The position numbers and the translations under genes are program-made. From positions 12,670,880 through 12,734,879 of the forward strand of contig CM018033.1 in the NCBI GenBank assembly GCA_008638375.1: 64,000 nucleotides of DNA, given 5' to 3'. The first letter of the stretch is position 1. Every line of letters starts with the position of its first letter. Under the pieces are notes generated by a model. It was not told the origin of the DNA, did not search any database, and was given only the letters and a program-made list of their open reading frames with translations. Positions 22,113-36,000 of the stretch are shown here, one piece after another. Source of the stretch: Nyssa sinensis (lineage: Eukaryota; Streptophyta; Magnoliopsida; Cornales; Nyssaceae).

Positions 22113-23995
22113 CTATACACAAGGAGGATAGTCAGAGAAACATAAATGAGGTTCTCAGAAAGAAACTAGGATGAAAATCCTTTTGCTGCTGTGTCCTACA
22201 CACTGATAAAGTGGACTGTTACCCAAAACTATACGTCCCTAACCCTTGTTTTGCATTTTGAAAATAGATTTGACTATTTTAGCTTCTAATAAAATAATGA
22301 GAGAGAGAAAGAGAGAGAGGCACTATAATAGTCTATTAGTTACAGTTTTGGTATTCAACAATTACCACACTAGGATTATCCATAAAAGGGCTAGCCCAGT
22401 GGATGATCCACTGCGGGGTCTGAGGAGGGTAGATTTACGCAACCTTACCCCTGCACGCGGAGAGTGTGTCCACAACTTGAACCTGTGACTTCCCGGTTAC
22501 AATGGAGCAACCTTACCAAGGTTATGTATGTTTTTTCAAATTATAGACAGAATGTAAAACTATGTAAAAATGAGAGCTTCAGGATAAAATAGGACTTAAT
22601 GAGTAGTGAGTACAAATAAATCTTTCAGCGCACAAACAGACAAATAGTTCCAAAGATTTTGTTATTCTTTATTAGTGGCCATAGTTCTTTTATTTTATTT
22701 TATTGCATATTTCACGATTTAATCTATATACCATTTCCCTCTGCCATAGTTTGTTTCAGAATTACAGTTTTTCTATCTATATGCCCCTTTTATTGAAGGA
22801 ATCAAATATAAATGGGCTACCAAAGGAAAACTGCAGTATGTATACAACTCCCATAGAAAATTGGTGGTACAGAAGTACAAACCTTGAAGCCCTTCATTGG
22901 TTGTGATGAGATCAAGTTCAAGAAGGTCAAGAAGGCGCCCTAGATCAACTCCACTTGTCCAATTTTCTGGAGGCTGGCCAATTTTCAATTTCAACCGACC
23001 ACGATTAGCTGTCCCGCCCCAAATGATCCCAACTGGCCGTGGTTTTTCCCCATTTTGAACAGTTAAGAGAATGAGGCTTCCACTATCACCTTCAAGGTCA
23101 AATGTCTGCTGGTTCTCACCAACAACAAGAAAATCAGTAAAAAAACAAATCCCTTTCTCATCGTTGTACTCTAGGGCATAGGCCATTATGGTCCCAGTAG
23201 TCAAGCCAGAGCTTCTTCCAACTTTCACCACTTGTCTGCCGATGAGACTGTTAATTGGAGATTGCAAATCTATGATATTGACGTCACCAATCTCACCTAT
23301 GCCTTTAACGGATGTAGCCACATTGGAAATGTTAAAATCATCTGCAAACGGAATGAAAGCCCCATCTGCTCGAACAAATGTTTCTGCAGGACCACAAAAT
23401 TGTGATGGGCATGTGGGATCGGGACACAATGAGAAACCCATTAGAGCAAATGTAAAATCGAAGACAATTCTGCTTCTGCTTTGTGTATAAATATAGAAGA
23501 GCCAGATCCAATTCAACCATAGATAACAATATTCAAAACAATTAAGGGTTATTCCACGCTTAAAACATGTTTCATATTTTAAGTTGACTCGATAAAAAAC
23601 TCAATGATCTAGATGAAAGAAGATTATCTAAACTTAAGAGGAAGACAGAATAAAGAGAACCTGCCAAACTCTTTCCCTTGAAAAACATGACATACACTGC
23701 AGTGCAGGTGAATCAGAATCAACATTTAATTGTTCTAGCCCATATGATCCAAGAAAAAATGTTTCCCCTCTCAATGATTCACATGCCTAAAGAGGCAATT
23801 CTCTTTCTTTCCAAGAAATTTAAACTAGTGATGTAATACCCCGACCCAAAATGTAACCAAGTAACCACTGTAAACCCGAGTTGTTAGGGTTTGTTTTTCG
23901 ATACTTAATAAATAGCCCAGTTTTGGAATACGAACAGTCCCAAACATCTGAATAATACCCGAGCAAGCAATGAATAAATATTGATTAGTGTGTAC

Positions 23996-24029
<34 letters not shown>

Positions 24030-27000
24030 GTATGTCAATATGTATATATATGTGCAGGTATACATATATATATATATGTATGAAAGTGTGTGTAAATGTA
24101 TGTGCATAAATGTGTGCATATGGGTGTGTTATATATATGTGTATATATATAAAAGGATGTGTGTAAATGTATGTGCATAAATGTGTGTAAATGTAAGTAT
24201 ATATATTTATGTATGTGTAAAGCAGTGTGTGCTGCATGAAGTGAGGAAGTGTGTGTCGTTCTGTGTAATGGTGTGTGTGCCGACCTATATATATATATAT
24301 CCAAAATATCAAAGAATAAAAAATAGAAAAGAAAGGGAAATATTAGGATTTTGCAGATAGATAGAGAGAGAGAGAGAGAAGGAAGGGCGGTGGAAGAGAT
24401 ATTTTCAGTATGTGTGTGTATATGGCCTATATATATGCATGCAAGACATGCTTTAAGAAGAAAGAAAGAAAACAAAGTAAAGGAAGAGGAAGAGGAAGAG
24501 AAGGAAAGTAAGGAAGGGCAGAAGTGCTGAAACCGAGTTATAGAGAAAAAGGTAAGTTTTCTCTCTAAGCATTCTCCAAGCTTTTGATTCAGTTCTTAGT
24601 TTAAATACATGTATATACCTTATAATTAGTAGATGGTAGATAAGGAAGGAAAATGGGGTCTAAAAGATTCAAGAAAACCAAGATAAACTGCAACTTGCCA
24701 TTGACGAGCTTTAAAAGCTCAGACCTGAAACAACCCTCATGAAACCCATTTTTATTGCTTAGGATCGAAACTAGAAACCATGAGGGTTATGAAAACCCTA
24801 ATCCGCGATCAAAAAGCCATAGAAATGACCTCTGAACATTGAGTTGCAAAAATGGTGCAACAAACCTATCTTCCCAAAACGAACACTAAAGCTTAATTTT
24901 TGAACGAGGATTTATTCCCCATGATGTGAGGATCATCACAAACCAAACCATGCCTATTTTTATGGAGAAATGAGCATTTACTAAGCAAAATACCGAAGCC
25001 ACCATGGATGCCCAACCAAGCTTTCTAGGCCACCTCGATGGCCCAAACCAAGGCCAAAGTGACCCCCATGACCTTAAGAGTCCATAGGAGCAAACCGTAG
25101 GTGAAATGGAGTTCTAGAATTTCACAAAATAGAGAAAATGTAAAAACTGTAACTAGGGCAACTTCTGCGTAATTGACGAAGAAGATGATGAACAGTAGAA
25201 CCGAACAACATCATGTTGGAATCCACTAACATGAAACTGCGTCGTTTTAGAATTATTGTTTTTATATTTAAAAGACTGAGTAGACCTATTCGGCTGCATG
25301 ATTTAGAAATCAATTTATTATCCTGTTTTAGACCGAGGATATCCTATTTCCATTTTAGCCTCTATCCGCTGTTTGGCCTTAGAATTGATTGAAAAAAAAA
25401 AAGGAGCTACTGCCCCTAGGATTCGAAACCACAACCACTGAAGCGTGTGGGCACTTAACCCCTACACGTGGACCACCGTGCCACTAAAGCACATGTGGTT
25501 ACACTTTAACCGAAATAATATATAATATTATTTAAATTAATTAGTTAAATTAATTTAGTTCAATTATTATAATTAATTCCGATGCCCGAATAAATTAAAT
25601 GAATAGTGTATTTTTAATATCTTGGATATTCTAAAGCCAATGAAATGGTTCGTTTCACGAGACAGAGTCCCAAAAAATTAAAACCCGTAAAAGTGCCAAA
25701 TTATCATATTACCCCTAGTGAAGCCCAAAGCCAAATTGAAACCCGTAAAAACCTAAACCTATTTTCTTCGACGTTCTAGACTCAACGGTAGAGTCCGTTT
25801 TTTCAAATAAGATACCTATAATATCGATGTGTATGAAATTGACTAATTTTAAGACATTAGACTATATGTAGTATTGAGCTAAGATATGTCTACTGATTTA
25901 TAAGAACTTCAAAGGGAAAGGAGAAGGTTACTAAATACTGAGACTAGAACGAACTATTAAAAGGTATGTAAAACCCGATCTCTTACATGTGGTATTCCCA
26001 ACCATGGTTATTTCTATTACTGCCAAAGTTGTACTCATATATGTACCCGACTGCTTATTATTTCCACAATATGATACTTGTTCTATCTTGTGGACATTAT
26101 TTGACTGTTATATCTTGATCGTAAATGTTTGTACGCTTTGTACCATGCCTTGAAAAGCCAACTGTTATGTTCTCACTGAAATGAATAATATTCCACGTAT
26201 GTACACTTTTCATAGAATTATAAATGATCATGATATATTATGAATGCCGGAGTTGTGCTCAGTCACAACGTCCATCCGATGTTTTTTCTGAGTTGACAGG
26301 ACCTATGGGGTCAAAGGAAGTCCGTGAATGGACATATGGCAAAGATGGCGTAATATACGCAGTGAGTATTTCGACTGGGGGGTATGCCGGGCCCTAAAAG
26401 ACGGAGGGTGTGCCAAGCTCTGAACAGAATGTGCATCACTTATGTTTGATATTATATCTTGTATTGGATTCATAGGATGATCATACTATTCCCTACTGAA
26501 TAATCACATGTTGAAAGCTTGTCCATCAATTTACGATTGATTGGTTATCCATTTATTGTGGCAGTATATCTATTGTTTGACAAACGCCCATTGATGATCT
26601 CTATTGTCTTGATTGGCCAATATGGCATTTTACCTCTGATTGGCTATTGTAGCATTTTGTTCTATGACTGGCTATCATATTTTATATCCTTGCCCCTCTT
26701 GGATTATGTTCTCTTCCATATTGACCCTGACCCATGGCAGAAATGGAAATTTACTTACTGAGTCGTGTTAGCTCATTCAGACTTATTTATTTGTTTTAGG
26801 AAAAGACGTTGCGAGTAAGCAATAGGAGCTTAAGAGCATAGGAGAGCATTTTGAAAAATGTAATAGAGGCGATGTTATAGTTCTCCCATGAATTCACCAC
26901 CTAAGGGCGATGTAGTATTGGTTCCCATTTGATATATGTAAAATCTTATTATGACTATTTTGACTTCCGCTGTATAACTGTTTAAATTTTTATTTCACAC

Positions 27001-30000
27001 ATTGATATCACTAATACAGTCAAAGGAAAAAGTAGGGATGGCCAAAGGGTCGGCCCCGCAATCCCCAATCCACATAGGGTGGGTTTCGGGTCGTGACAAG
27101 TGACATTGACAGAATGTTTGGAAGTCAAGGAAGCATAAAGATGCAACTTGGGTTAGTCCAAGATGGAGTCATATAGTAATTGGATTAAGCTTCTCGATTT
27201 TGTCGATTTTTAGGATGGTTCTTGGATTAATGACCAAGACCCAAAACTTTATTTAGTTTCAACGCCTAACCAACCCTATCATTAACTGCATTGCACCACC
27301 AACCATGAACAAATGGATCAAATCTGACATCCCCAAGTATAACTGGTTGTTATCTTAATCTAAATTATAGCCATTGTCTCCCAAGTCCTAAATTTCCTCA
27401 TCCTCTGGAAATAAAAATAAAAAATTCTCCAATCAATAATCAGCTCTCTGGATATTAATTAATATTTCTATCAGCCATTATTCTACCCGTCCTGACTTAA
27501 TAGCACCAGGGAAATAGACAAATTGCCCATTAAATAAAATGCACGACTTTACCAGCACAATAGACAAATTATCCATAAATAAAATGCATGACTTAATAGT
27601 AAACTAACACAGATGCAGATAATACATAAATGAAAACCTGTAATAAGGAATTACATTACCTGGGTTTGTTCCAGCAAAGATGCCAGTACCAAAGATCATC
27701 TCTGATGAATGATGTTGCCCTCTCCACTGCACCCAAATATACCCCAGGTCCAAGGCTCGGTGGCAAGGGGTGAAACATTTTCTGGTTTGGGTAGTCCAAG
27801 TCAACTGCCACATGCCGATTTGTGAGGAAACCAACCTGCTGGTTTCCTGTTCGGCTTTTTACAATAGCACCTAATGTTCCATATGTCTCTTGGCTTGCAA
27901 CCTAAACAAGAAAGAAGCAATTGGGTAAATTTCAAGGGCAACAACAAAAGAAAAAATGACCGAATGAGTAAAAAATTCCCATTGATAAATCAGGGTTGGG
28001 GTAAAAGGTGATAAGGAACAGAGAAATGCATCAATCCATTCCTTTTCAAAGAAAAGGTATTGAAAAATTATACTAGAAAAAAGTATGGAACACTAACACA
28101 ACAACCAAAGAACAGGAAAGTTTACAGCCCCTCAAAAAGTGATATTTATACATTCATTTCCAGAAGTAAAGAATATTGTTGAAAATTTCTGTTCCAGCCA
28201 TCAGAATGCCTTTCAGTTCAATAGCTAATCTTGGTGTAGTTGGAAAGCTCACACAGTGTAAGAGGACTGATTCAAAGTCGCAATAATACAGTGTTTATAT
28301 GGATAAGTCAGCAAAAACAAGGAACTGAGCATTATTAAATACCATGCAGCAGCAGTTTTTGTCTGCCAAAAGAACAGCAAATGTAATTAATGCAAGAAGA
28401 CTGTCAACAAACTTAATACAAAATCGTTTATGAATGGCCAAGTTCATGACATGCTTTTAGTTTATACCATAACCAAAAACTTATCAATAGCTATGTAACC
28501 ACAGAAAACAAGGATGTATTGACAACCATCCTGTGGTGTAGATCATGTTGGAGTTCATGTACTAATACAGCCAATTCAGGATATCAGATTCCATATCCAG
28601 TAAATGTAGGCCACATTCTTGAATTCAGGACATATAATTGTTCACATAAATCCTCAAAAGACATAATTTTTGAAGGAGAGAGGTCCCCAGACGACATCAT
28701 TCAGAAGCCTGGTAACAGCTTCCCACTTGATGTGGGAGAAAAATTCAGTTTCCATGTCAACCTGATGACCCACAATAAATTAAAAAAATTGATTCTGGAA
28801 GTTCACTTACATGGTTGTCTCATGTTCAAATGTAATTTAAAAACTGAATTTATAATTGCATGATTCATCCAGTGAACTATATCCTGCTATGGCATGTTGG
28901 TTGCATGATAGATTCATTGGATTATATAATGAACACAATGCATGAGATAAACCCGTATGATGAGCATTAGTGGCTACATCATCAGCACAAAAAACAGTTT
29001 TCCCTTGAAACAGAAATTTAAAAACGTTCTCCAAGAACACATTGGTTAATTACATTAGTTAACAGTGATGTCATTTTAATCACTAACTGGACATAGTGGC
29101 TTATAAACACTTGTTCAGAAAATATGAACAGTCAAAAGGAACACATCACCTGATTAAAAGAGAAATATTCAGACAGAAACACCTGACTAACCTGGTCGCA
29201 AAATCAAATTTTATCTTTACACCAATAATCTCATTCTCTGGTATTCATCCTCATTAACTGTTACATATAACTGCCAAGACGTTTTTCTGGGTTTTAAAAA
29301 GTCAATGATGAAACATCTAAGGTTAAGCTTTAAACAGTAGTTGTCCATAACTTCAAAATATTTTTGAGGCTTTTTTTTTGGTGGCAAGAATAAACAGCAA
29401 ATAGTGCAGACTCAACACTCAAATATTTTAGTAAGAACATGTCAAAAACGGTATCATTGGTCATGTTTTAGAATGCGAAACTGCAAGTTGTTAAATTTAG
29501 AGTAATAAAAATAGTATAGGTTCTCTTTAGTACTAGTATTCCTCCTCATTAAGTGTATTGAGTTCAACATGTATCAAAATGAATTTCAAATTTCAAACCA
29601 AATCCTACTGGCATGAATTTCTTAAATTTGTCATCATGTCATCCATGGAAGAAGACTATTGACTCACTCATTTCAAATCTATAACTATTATATAAATTCC
29701 CCAAGTTTCAGATGATTCCTTCTCTCTTAAGTTTAAAAATTGAGCTGCACAACTGTCCATTCATTTAAGCAATAAACCAACATGATCATTTCTAAGATAC
29801 ACTCGCAGCAGGAGCAAGTAGCTGAAATGTACTTGAAAGATGAACTTATTTCAGAAGGCACAGCTCATCCTGTAATAATTGCAGGATATCTTGCCACCCA
29901 ACTCCTTTCAGCATGCCTCAGAAAGGGGAAGGCATTTGGATGTTACACAGAAAAAAGCAAATAGTCATTTCTTTCCAAAATATTTAAGTCAAAAATGCAA

Positions 30001-33000
30001 CCATAAGATTGGAGGAAGACACTCCCAAAATATTACATGAAAGACTAATCAACATCATAGATGTCATGCAGATCATGTGAACAAGAAAAAAAGAGGCAAG
30101 TTGAGAATTTCACATGGGGAATGATTTGAATCTTGAGTAATCAAGTTTTTGAGTTGAATTTGAGTCTTTACTTATGTTTGTATGAAGTTAGTACACTATT
30201 GGTCAGATTAGTTATATTTTATTAGGTTGTAGACAATGGCACTTAGAGAAATGGTGCTACTTTCCAGTGGGTATTGTTCTAAAATTTTCTCAACATGGAC
30301 TGTGGTCGTGGTCCATTGGTTTAATTTGGTCATGTTACGTTATTAGGTCCCTAACGGAGTCTTTAGTAGGTCCAAAATACTCTTAGTATGCCGTCTTACC
30401 TTCCTATTTTTGCAATCATAATCCTAGGATAAGTAAAGAAAAACCAACAGCCTATACATGTATATAATCTTTCTATCCATGGACTTAAGTTATGAAAATT
30501 TAAGATTGTATTTGTACAATGTAGCTTAACCATTGCAAGTGTAAAGTATAAAAGACTCTAGGAAAGATTCCTAGATTCTTCTTCTTTTTCTTAATTTACC
30601 GTTCTCGAATTGCTATTAACACCCCCTAGAACAACCCTTCTTTTAGCCTGAGAACTCCATGCTAACAAACCCTAATCCTTTTCCAAACCTTTTGGTCATA
30701 ACGTTAACATATAAAACCTTCTAGTAATCCTTCCAAAGCTTTTATACCAAATGTGTTTTTATGCAAGATTAGGGGAGAAACCTCCACCCAATCTATTCAC
30801 TGAATGACATCTCCCCTATGCATTTTGACAAAGTCTCTTTGTTCTCTCAGGCTTGGGTTGCTCTTAGGTTTATTAGGTCAATGCAGTGAGATCTCTTTTT
30901 CATCACTTAGGTAAGTTTAGAGAGCTAAAACCTCTTTGGGATGGGATGCCACTATTTTAGCTATGATATGGCCCATAAGGGTATTTGGGGTGAAATAAAT
31001 GCTTGAGTTTTTCAAGGTAAGAAAAGTGGGGAGGATGATCATTTGCATAGACGCTCTTCCTAGCCTCCCTTTGGACTTCATTACCCAGGAATTCAAAAGG
31101 ATGCCTTTGAATTTGATTGCAAGAGTATGTGTTGTTGCCTCTTCCTTTAGGAGGAACTGCAAGAGTAGTGTGGGAGCTTGAAGCCACCCTATGGTGGAAA
31201 GAACCAAAAATAATTTTGACAGGTGTCATGTTGGTAGCCCAGGTAGAGGTATGTCTAGAGATTACTTAGGCAACATTGTTCTCTCTTTCAAAGCCAGTGA
31301 GAATTGGTTTTTCCATTAAAGTAGAATCCTAGTACTCCATGGAGACCTTTGGGTAGCTTTTCTCTATGGGGATTCCACTATTTATTAATTGAGGTTGATT
31401 CCAAGTTGTGGCAGGTTGGGTGAAATTCCAGGTCTTCGGATCTTAGCACTATGCCCATCTTATATGAAATATAAAAAATTTGGTGACTTGTTTAGAAGTG
31501 GGAGATCAAGTCGGTTCCTAGACTATGTACTGAAAGAAATGATCTTCTTACTAAATGAGGAACTAGGCACTTTTATCTCCCGAGAGGTGGATTAAAGTTG
31601 GAATTGTAAGGGTTTTCAGGGGTCTAAAGCTATCTTCTCTTTGCACTTGTTGCTGCTAGCTTTATTCGATGAAGGATTTCTCAACCTTCCTCCATTTGTA
31701 TAGCCCTATTTTACCATTTTATTTGTTTATTTTTTTTTATATGTATTTACCATTTTATATTTTAATAACATCTATAGTTGTTTTGCATCCACAAAAGGGC
31801 AAAAAAAAAGACTTTGTTTCTTTTTTTCTTTTGATGTAGGGGTACAGACTGAGAGGTTCTCTGCAATACCCCGACTTAAATTATAACCGAGCGAACCATG
31901 TAAACCCGAGCCGTTAGGGCCTTCTGTTTTAATATTGAAGAAAATGGACGATTTGGAAACTCAATAGTTTCGAAAGTATGGATAATGTTGGGCGATGCCC
32001 GAGCAAGCCATAAATGAATACCGAAATAAAAATAACAAAATAAAATAAATAAAATAAAATAAAATAGAATAAAAATAAAAATAAAAGAAAAATAAAATTT
32101 AATAATAAAATAAAAATATATACATGGAAATGAGTATGTACGTATATATGTGAAGGTGTATAAATATATATATATATATATTAGTAAACCGTATATGTAT
32201 ATATGTAGGTAACCACTTGGATAGAATAGATATGCATAAATGGTGATAAGGGAGGGAGCGTGATTTAAGGATCTGGGAGATTCAAAAAAAAAAAAAACTA
32301 GGTTGTTTATTGGGATTAAACACTCTAGAAAGCAAGCAAGCAAACGGTATTGTACATGGAAATGGAGAAAGCAGGGAAGGAAGCCGAAGAACTAGAAATC
32401 GCATCACTGTTTCCCCTCTTTCCCCGACCACCAACCCATGAATCCAATCCCAAAAGGAACGTCCCTCAATGGCCCTGTAACCCCAGCTTCACTGCCAACC
32501 TCTCCGCCATCAACGAAACAACGCCTCATCATCATCAAATTGCCATTAACTCCAACAGTTCCTGCACCGTGCACCATCAACAGACCCCAATCAGTTCTAC
32601 ACCGTTGACAGCACTAACACAGCCCTAGATCAACGAACAAATCCCCGACCCAGACTACTATCCGTTCCGATGAGATTGGCGACCCAGTCGCCCCACTATC
32701 CCTTTCATCACAACAACAACAACAGCAGCAACTGACAAAATTAATAGCCGCCACCATCGCAACCACCGTCGCACCGCCTTCAGCCGTCGCTTTCGCTCTT
32801 TGAAACCCTGGTGCAGAAGATCGGGAAATCCATGTCCTGTTAGTATGTGGTGACGTTTCTGAAAGGGTGGAGGTAACCGACCCAGATCAGTTTCAATTTT
32901 CTAGATGAAGATTATAGCTTGGAACTATCGAGATCGCGGGGGATCAAGGCAGTGGGCAACAGAGCAGCGACGGGGTGGGAGGTATAACAGCAATGCTGAG

Positions 33001-36000
33001 CAGAGGAAACATGAGAGTCCTTGGCGGAACAGGAGTCCAATAAGGGAAGGGAGTGAGGAGCGTTGCCACTGTCGCTGTCTTTATGTGATGATGACTAGCG
33101 ATGACAATCTGTGGTGGTCGACCCATCGTTTGGGCCGTTGCTGCGCAACTCCTTGATTTCCTGTGTAGACGTTGCAACTGCAACTTGGTTTTTGGTATTG
33201 TCCCCATCTTATTCCCCCCTGTTTCTAAGCTGCATCTAAAAAATAATAATAAATAAAGAAAATACTCTCCCAAGCCCACAGAATTACCAGCCCACCTCTA
33301 TTAGAAACAAGGCTAAGGCCCATCATTGATTAAGCCCAAAATCCTTTACGGTCCAGCCCAATGCAATTACCCAACTCCAACACATCCCTTTTTACCTAAC
33401 CATTTCAGTCATCTACCCAACTAATGTATATATATATATATATATATATATAATTAGTAAATTAATTAATTATTATTTTAATCCTGGTGTCTAGCAATGA
33501 ATAGTGTAAATTTATTATCTTGGTCCTTTTGGACCCAATGGTAAGATCCATTTCATGAGACGGAGTCCCAAAAATATAAAATACCCGTAAAAGTGCCAAA
33601 TGACCAAAATGCCCTTGAGTTGAATATGAGTCAAACGGACTCCAATTAAACTGAATGAATAGTGAATCTTTATTATTTTAAACATTCTGGACTCAACGGT
33701 AAAGTCTGATTTATAAAATTGGGTCCCGAAAAATAGAGACATGTAAAATGACCATTTTGCCCTTTCGGTATAAAGGTCCAAATTGGAAACCGTGAAAGTC
33801 CTAAACCGACTTTCTTTGACATCCCGAACTAAATAGTAGAGTCTAAATTAGCAAGAGAAATACTTATAGTAACGAAGTACAAAATTTGATGAATAACATT
33901 AAAACTAAAACATGTCTACTGAAATATAGGGAACTCAAAGGAAAAAGGAAAAGTTACGGAGTACTGAGGTAGATCACACGGATTTAATGTAAGTAAACTC
34001 CTATCTCTTATACGTGGTTTTCCAAGCCACATTCTTTCTATTACTGCCAAAATTTTGTACTCATGTACGTACCCACTGTTATTGTCCCACCATTGATATT
34101 GTCTTATCTGGTGGATGCTTATTAGTTGTTATCTCATGATTGCTTTATTGTACTGTGCCTTGAAAGGCCTATCATTGTACATTTACTGCATGATATTCCA
34201 TACCTTTACACTTCTTATGGAATTATGATAGAATCCTGATTTATGATAAATGTCGGGTTTTGTGCTCAATCACATTACCCATCCAATGCTATCTGATTGA
34301 CAGGACCTACGGGTCGATTAATGAGACCTACGGGTCGAGTCCGTGAACGGACACATAGCAATAATGGCGTTTTTACGTAGTGAGTTAAAAAGGCATTCTA
34401 TATGCATTCATGTTAAGGGGGTATGCCGGGCCACAAAAGAACGAGGGTCTGCCAAACCCTTAACAGAGTAAATGCATCATTCATGTTTGACTATTATGTT
34501 AACGTTTATTGGATTCATAGGATGCTTTCATTTCTCTATAAATAATTCCATGTTGATAGTTCCTTATTTATTGGACTTGACTATGACCGTTTTATTGTGG
34601 TAGTATATTCATGTTGATTTTGATAATTGAGCTTTATCCATATCCATGCTACACCATCACCCATACTTGTTTATTGTGCCTTGCTATTCATTGGCCATTA
34701 TGGCATTTTACTGTTAATTGCAACTGTTGTCATGATTGGCTATCATGTTACCTTTGACTTTATATTTTTCTATGTTAACCCTAACCCGTATTGGAGATAG
34801 GCTTTTACTTACTAAGCTTTGTTAGCTCATCCCAACTTACTATTTTTTAGGTAAGGATGTTGCGGGACCACAGTAGGAGTCCAAGAGCATAGGGGGACAG
34901 TTTGAGGATTATGTTAGTAGTAATGTTAGAAGTTTCCCCTATGTACTCACCACCTAAAAGTGGTATTATGTTAAGTTTATGTTAGTTTACATTTTCAGTT
35001 GTTAAACCATATTTTGTATTAAGACTTACGCAAATTTAATGTTATGTTTACATTATTTATTGTTATCATTGATACAAAGAATGAAAAAGTAGGGACGGCC
35101 ATTGGGTCGGCCCCGCGACATCCGCATAGAGTGAGTTTCGGGTCGTGACATTCTCTCTCCCCTTGCCCATAAAACCAACCTAATCAAGGTAGGATAGGAT
35201 AGGCCAATTGGCACCTTCAAGTGTTTCTATTTCAATGTTGTGTCCAAACACTACCCACATGACTTCCAAGGGATGGTCCAAATGCACCTCTAAGTAAGAC
35301 ACACACAACAATTTAATCCTAAGAACAAGTGCTTCTAAGTTCTATTTGGATGAATTAGGTAACATATTGTTAGCAAACCACATAGCAACCTCATTTCTAA
35401 AATCTAACTTTAGTGTATTTGCCAAGAATGAATAATTTGGTGGACACATGAGGATCAAAAGGTTAAATTTGTAAAAAGAACCAAGTATAAAATGAGAAAC
35501 CCTTGGCAATTAGCCTTTTTCAGTTACAACCTCTCCATACCCATGTTTGTTGCTTCATCTTCTAGAAATTTATATGGTATCACAACAAAAGAAATTCAAT
35601 ATGATATGCTTTCTTTTTTATCAGTAAGAGTAAGTATATTACAAACAGGAACCTGAGGAGGGCTAACCCATATGAAATGTTGAAGCATGATTATTTTAGT
35701 TTCGGAAAAAATGCGCTATTAAGAAAAGAGACACGGTTCACATTAAGGGTCATGCAAGAGGGTAGGGGTGACCAAAATAAATTTTAGTAGAGATAGTACA
35801 TAAAGATATGATAATATGCGGTCCAACAGAGGAAATTGACATGAATAGAGAATAATGGTGAGATAGGATTCATGTAGTCGATCCCAAATAGTTGGGATAA
35901 GGCTTTGCTGAATTGAGTAGTATTATTTTAGTATTGGAAAAAATTGGAGACCACATATCCCCATAATCATTTCATTTCTAAACAAATTGAATCCTCTCGT

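Larger units (their letters stand above)
23832..27098 (+). mobile_element. Solo LTR, subfamily A, copy 2 (3267 bp) in intron 3
   Basis: Starts TGTAATACCCCGACC, ends GGGTCGTGACA, and is flanked by a perfect 5-bp duplication AGTGA (23827-23831 and 27099-27103). It is closely similar to copy 1 throughout, including the microsatellite block, tRNA-like segment and modules. It lies in intron 3 of the NAL1-like gene, antisense to it, and makes up most of that 4.3 kb intron. Confidence 0.93.

Noticed and set aside
23384..23516. N-terminal extension of NAL1-like exon 4
   Set aside because: The frame is open upstream of the acceptor, but the residues do not match the family and a CCTGCAG acceptor gives the expected NP-ETFVRAD junction.
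28519..28863. 114-codon plus-strand ORF in intron 2
   Set aside because: No recognisable motif, antisense to the host gene, and no splice or promoter signal; chance openness in intron DNA is likelier.
32905..33156. Start of a LINE endonuclease ORF
   Set aside because: Only the first dozen residues are suggestive; no downstream endonuclease motifs follow.
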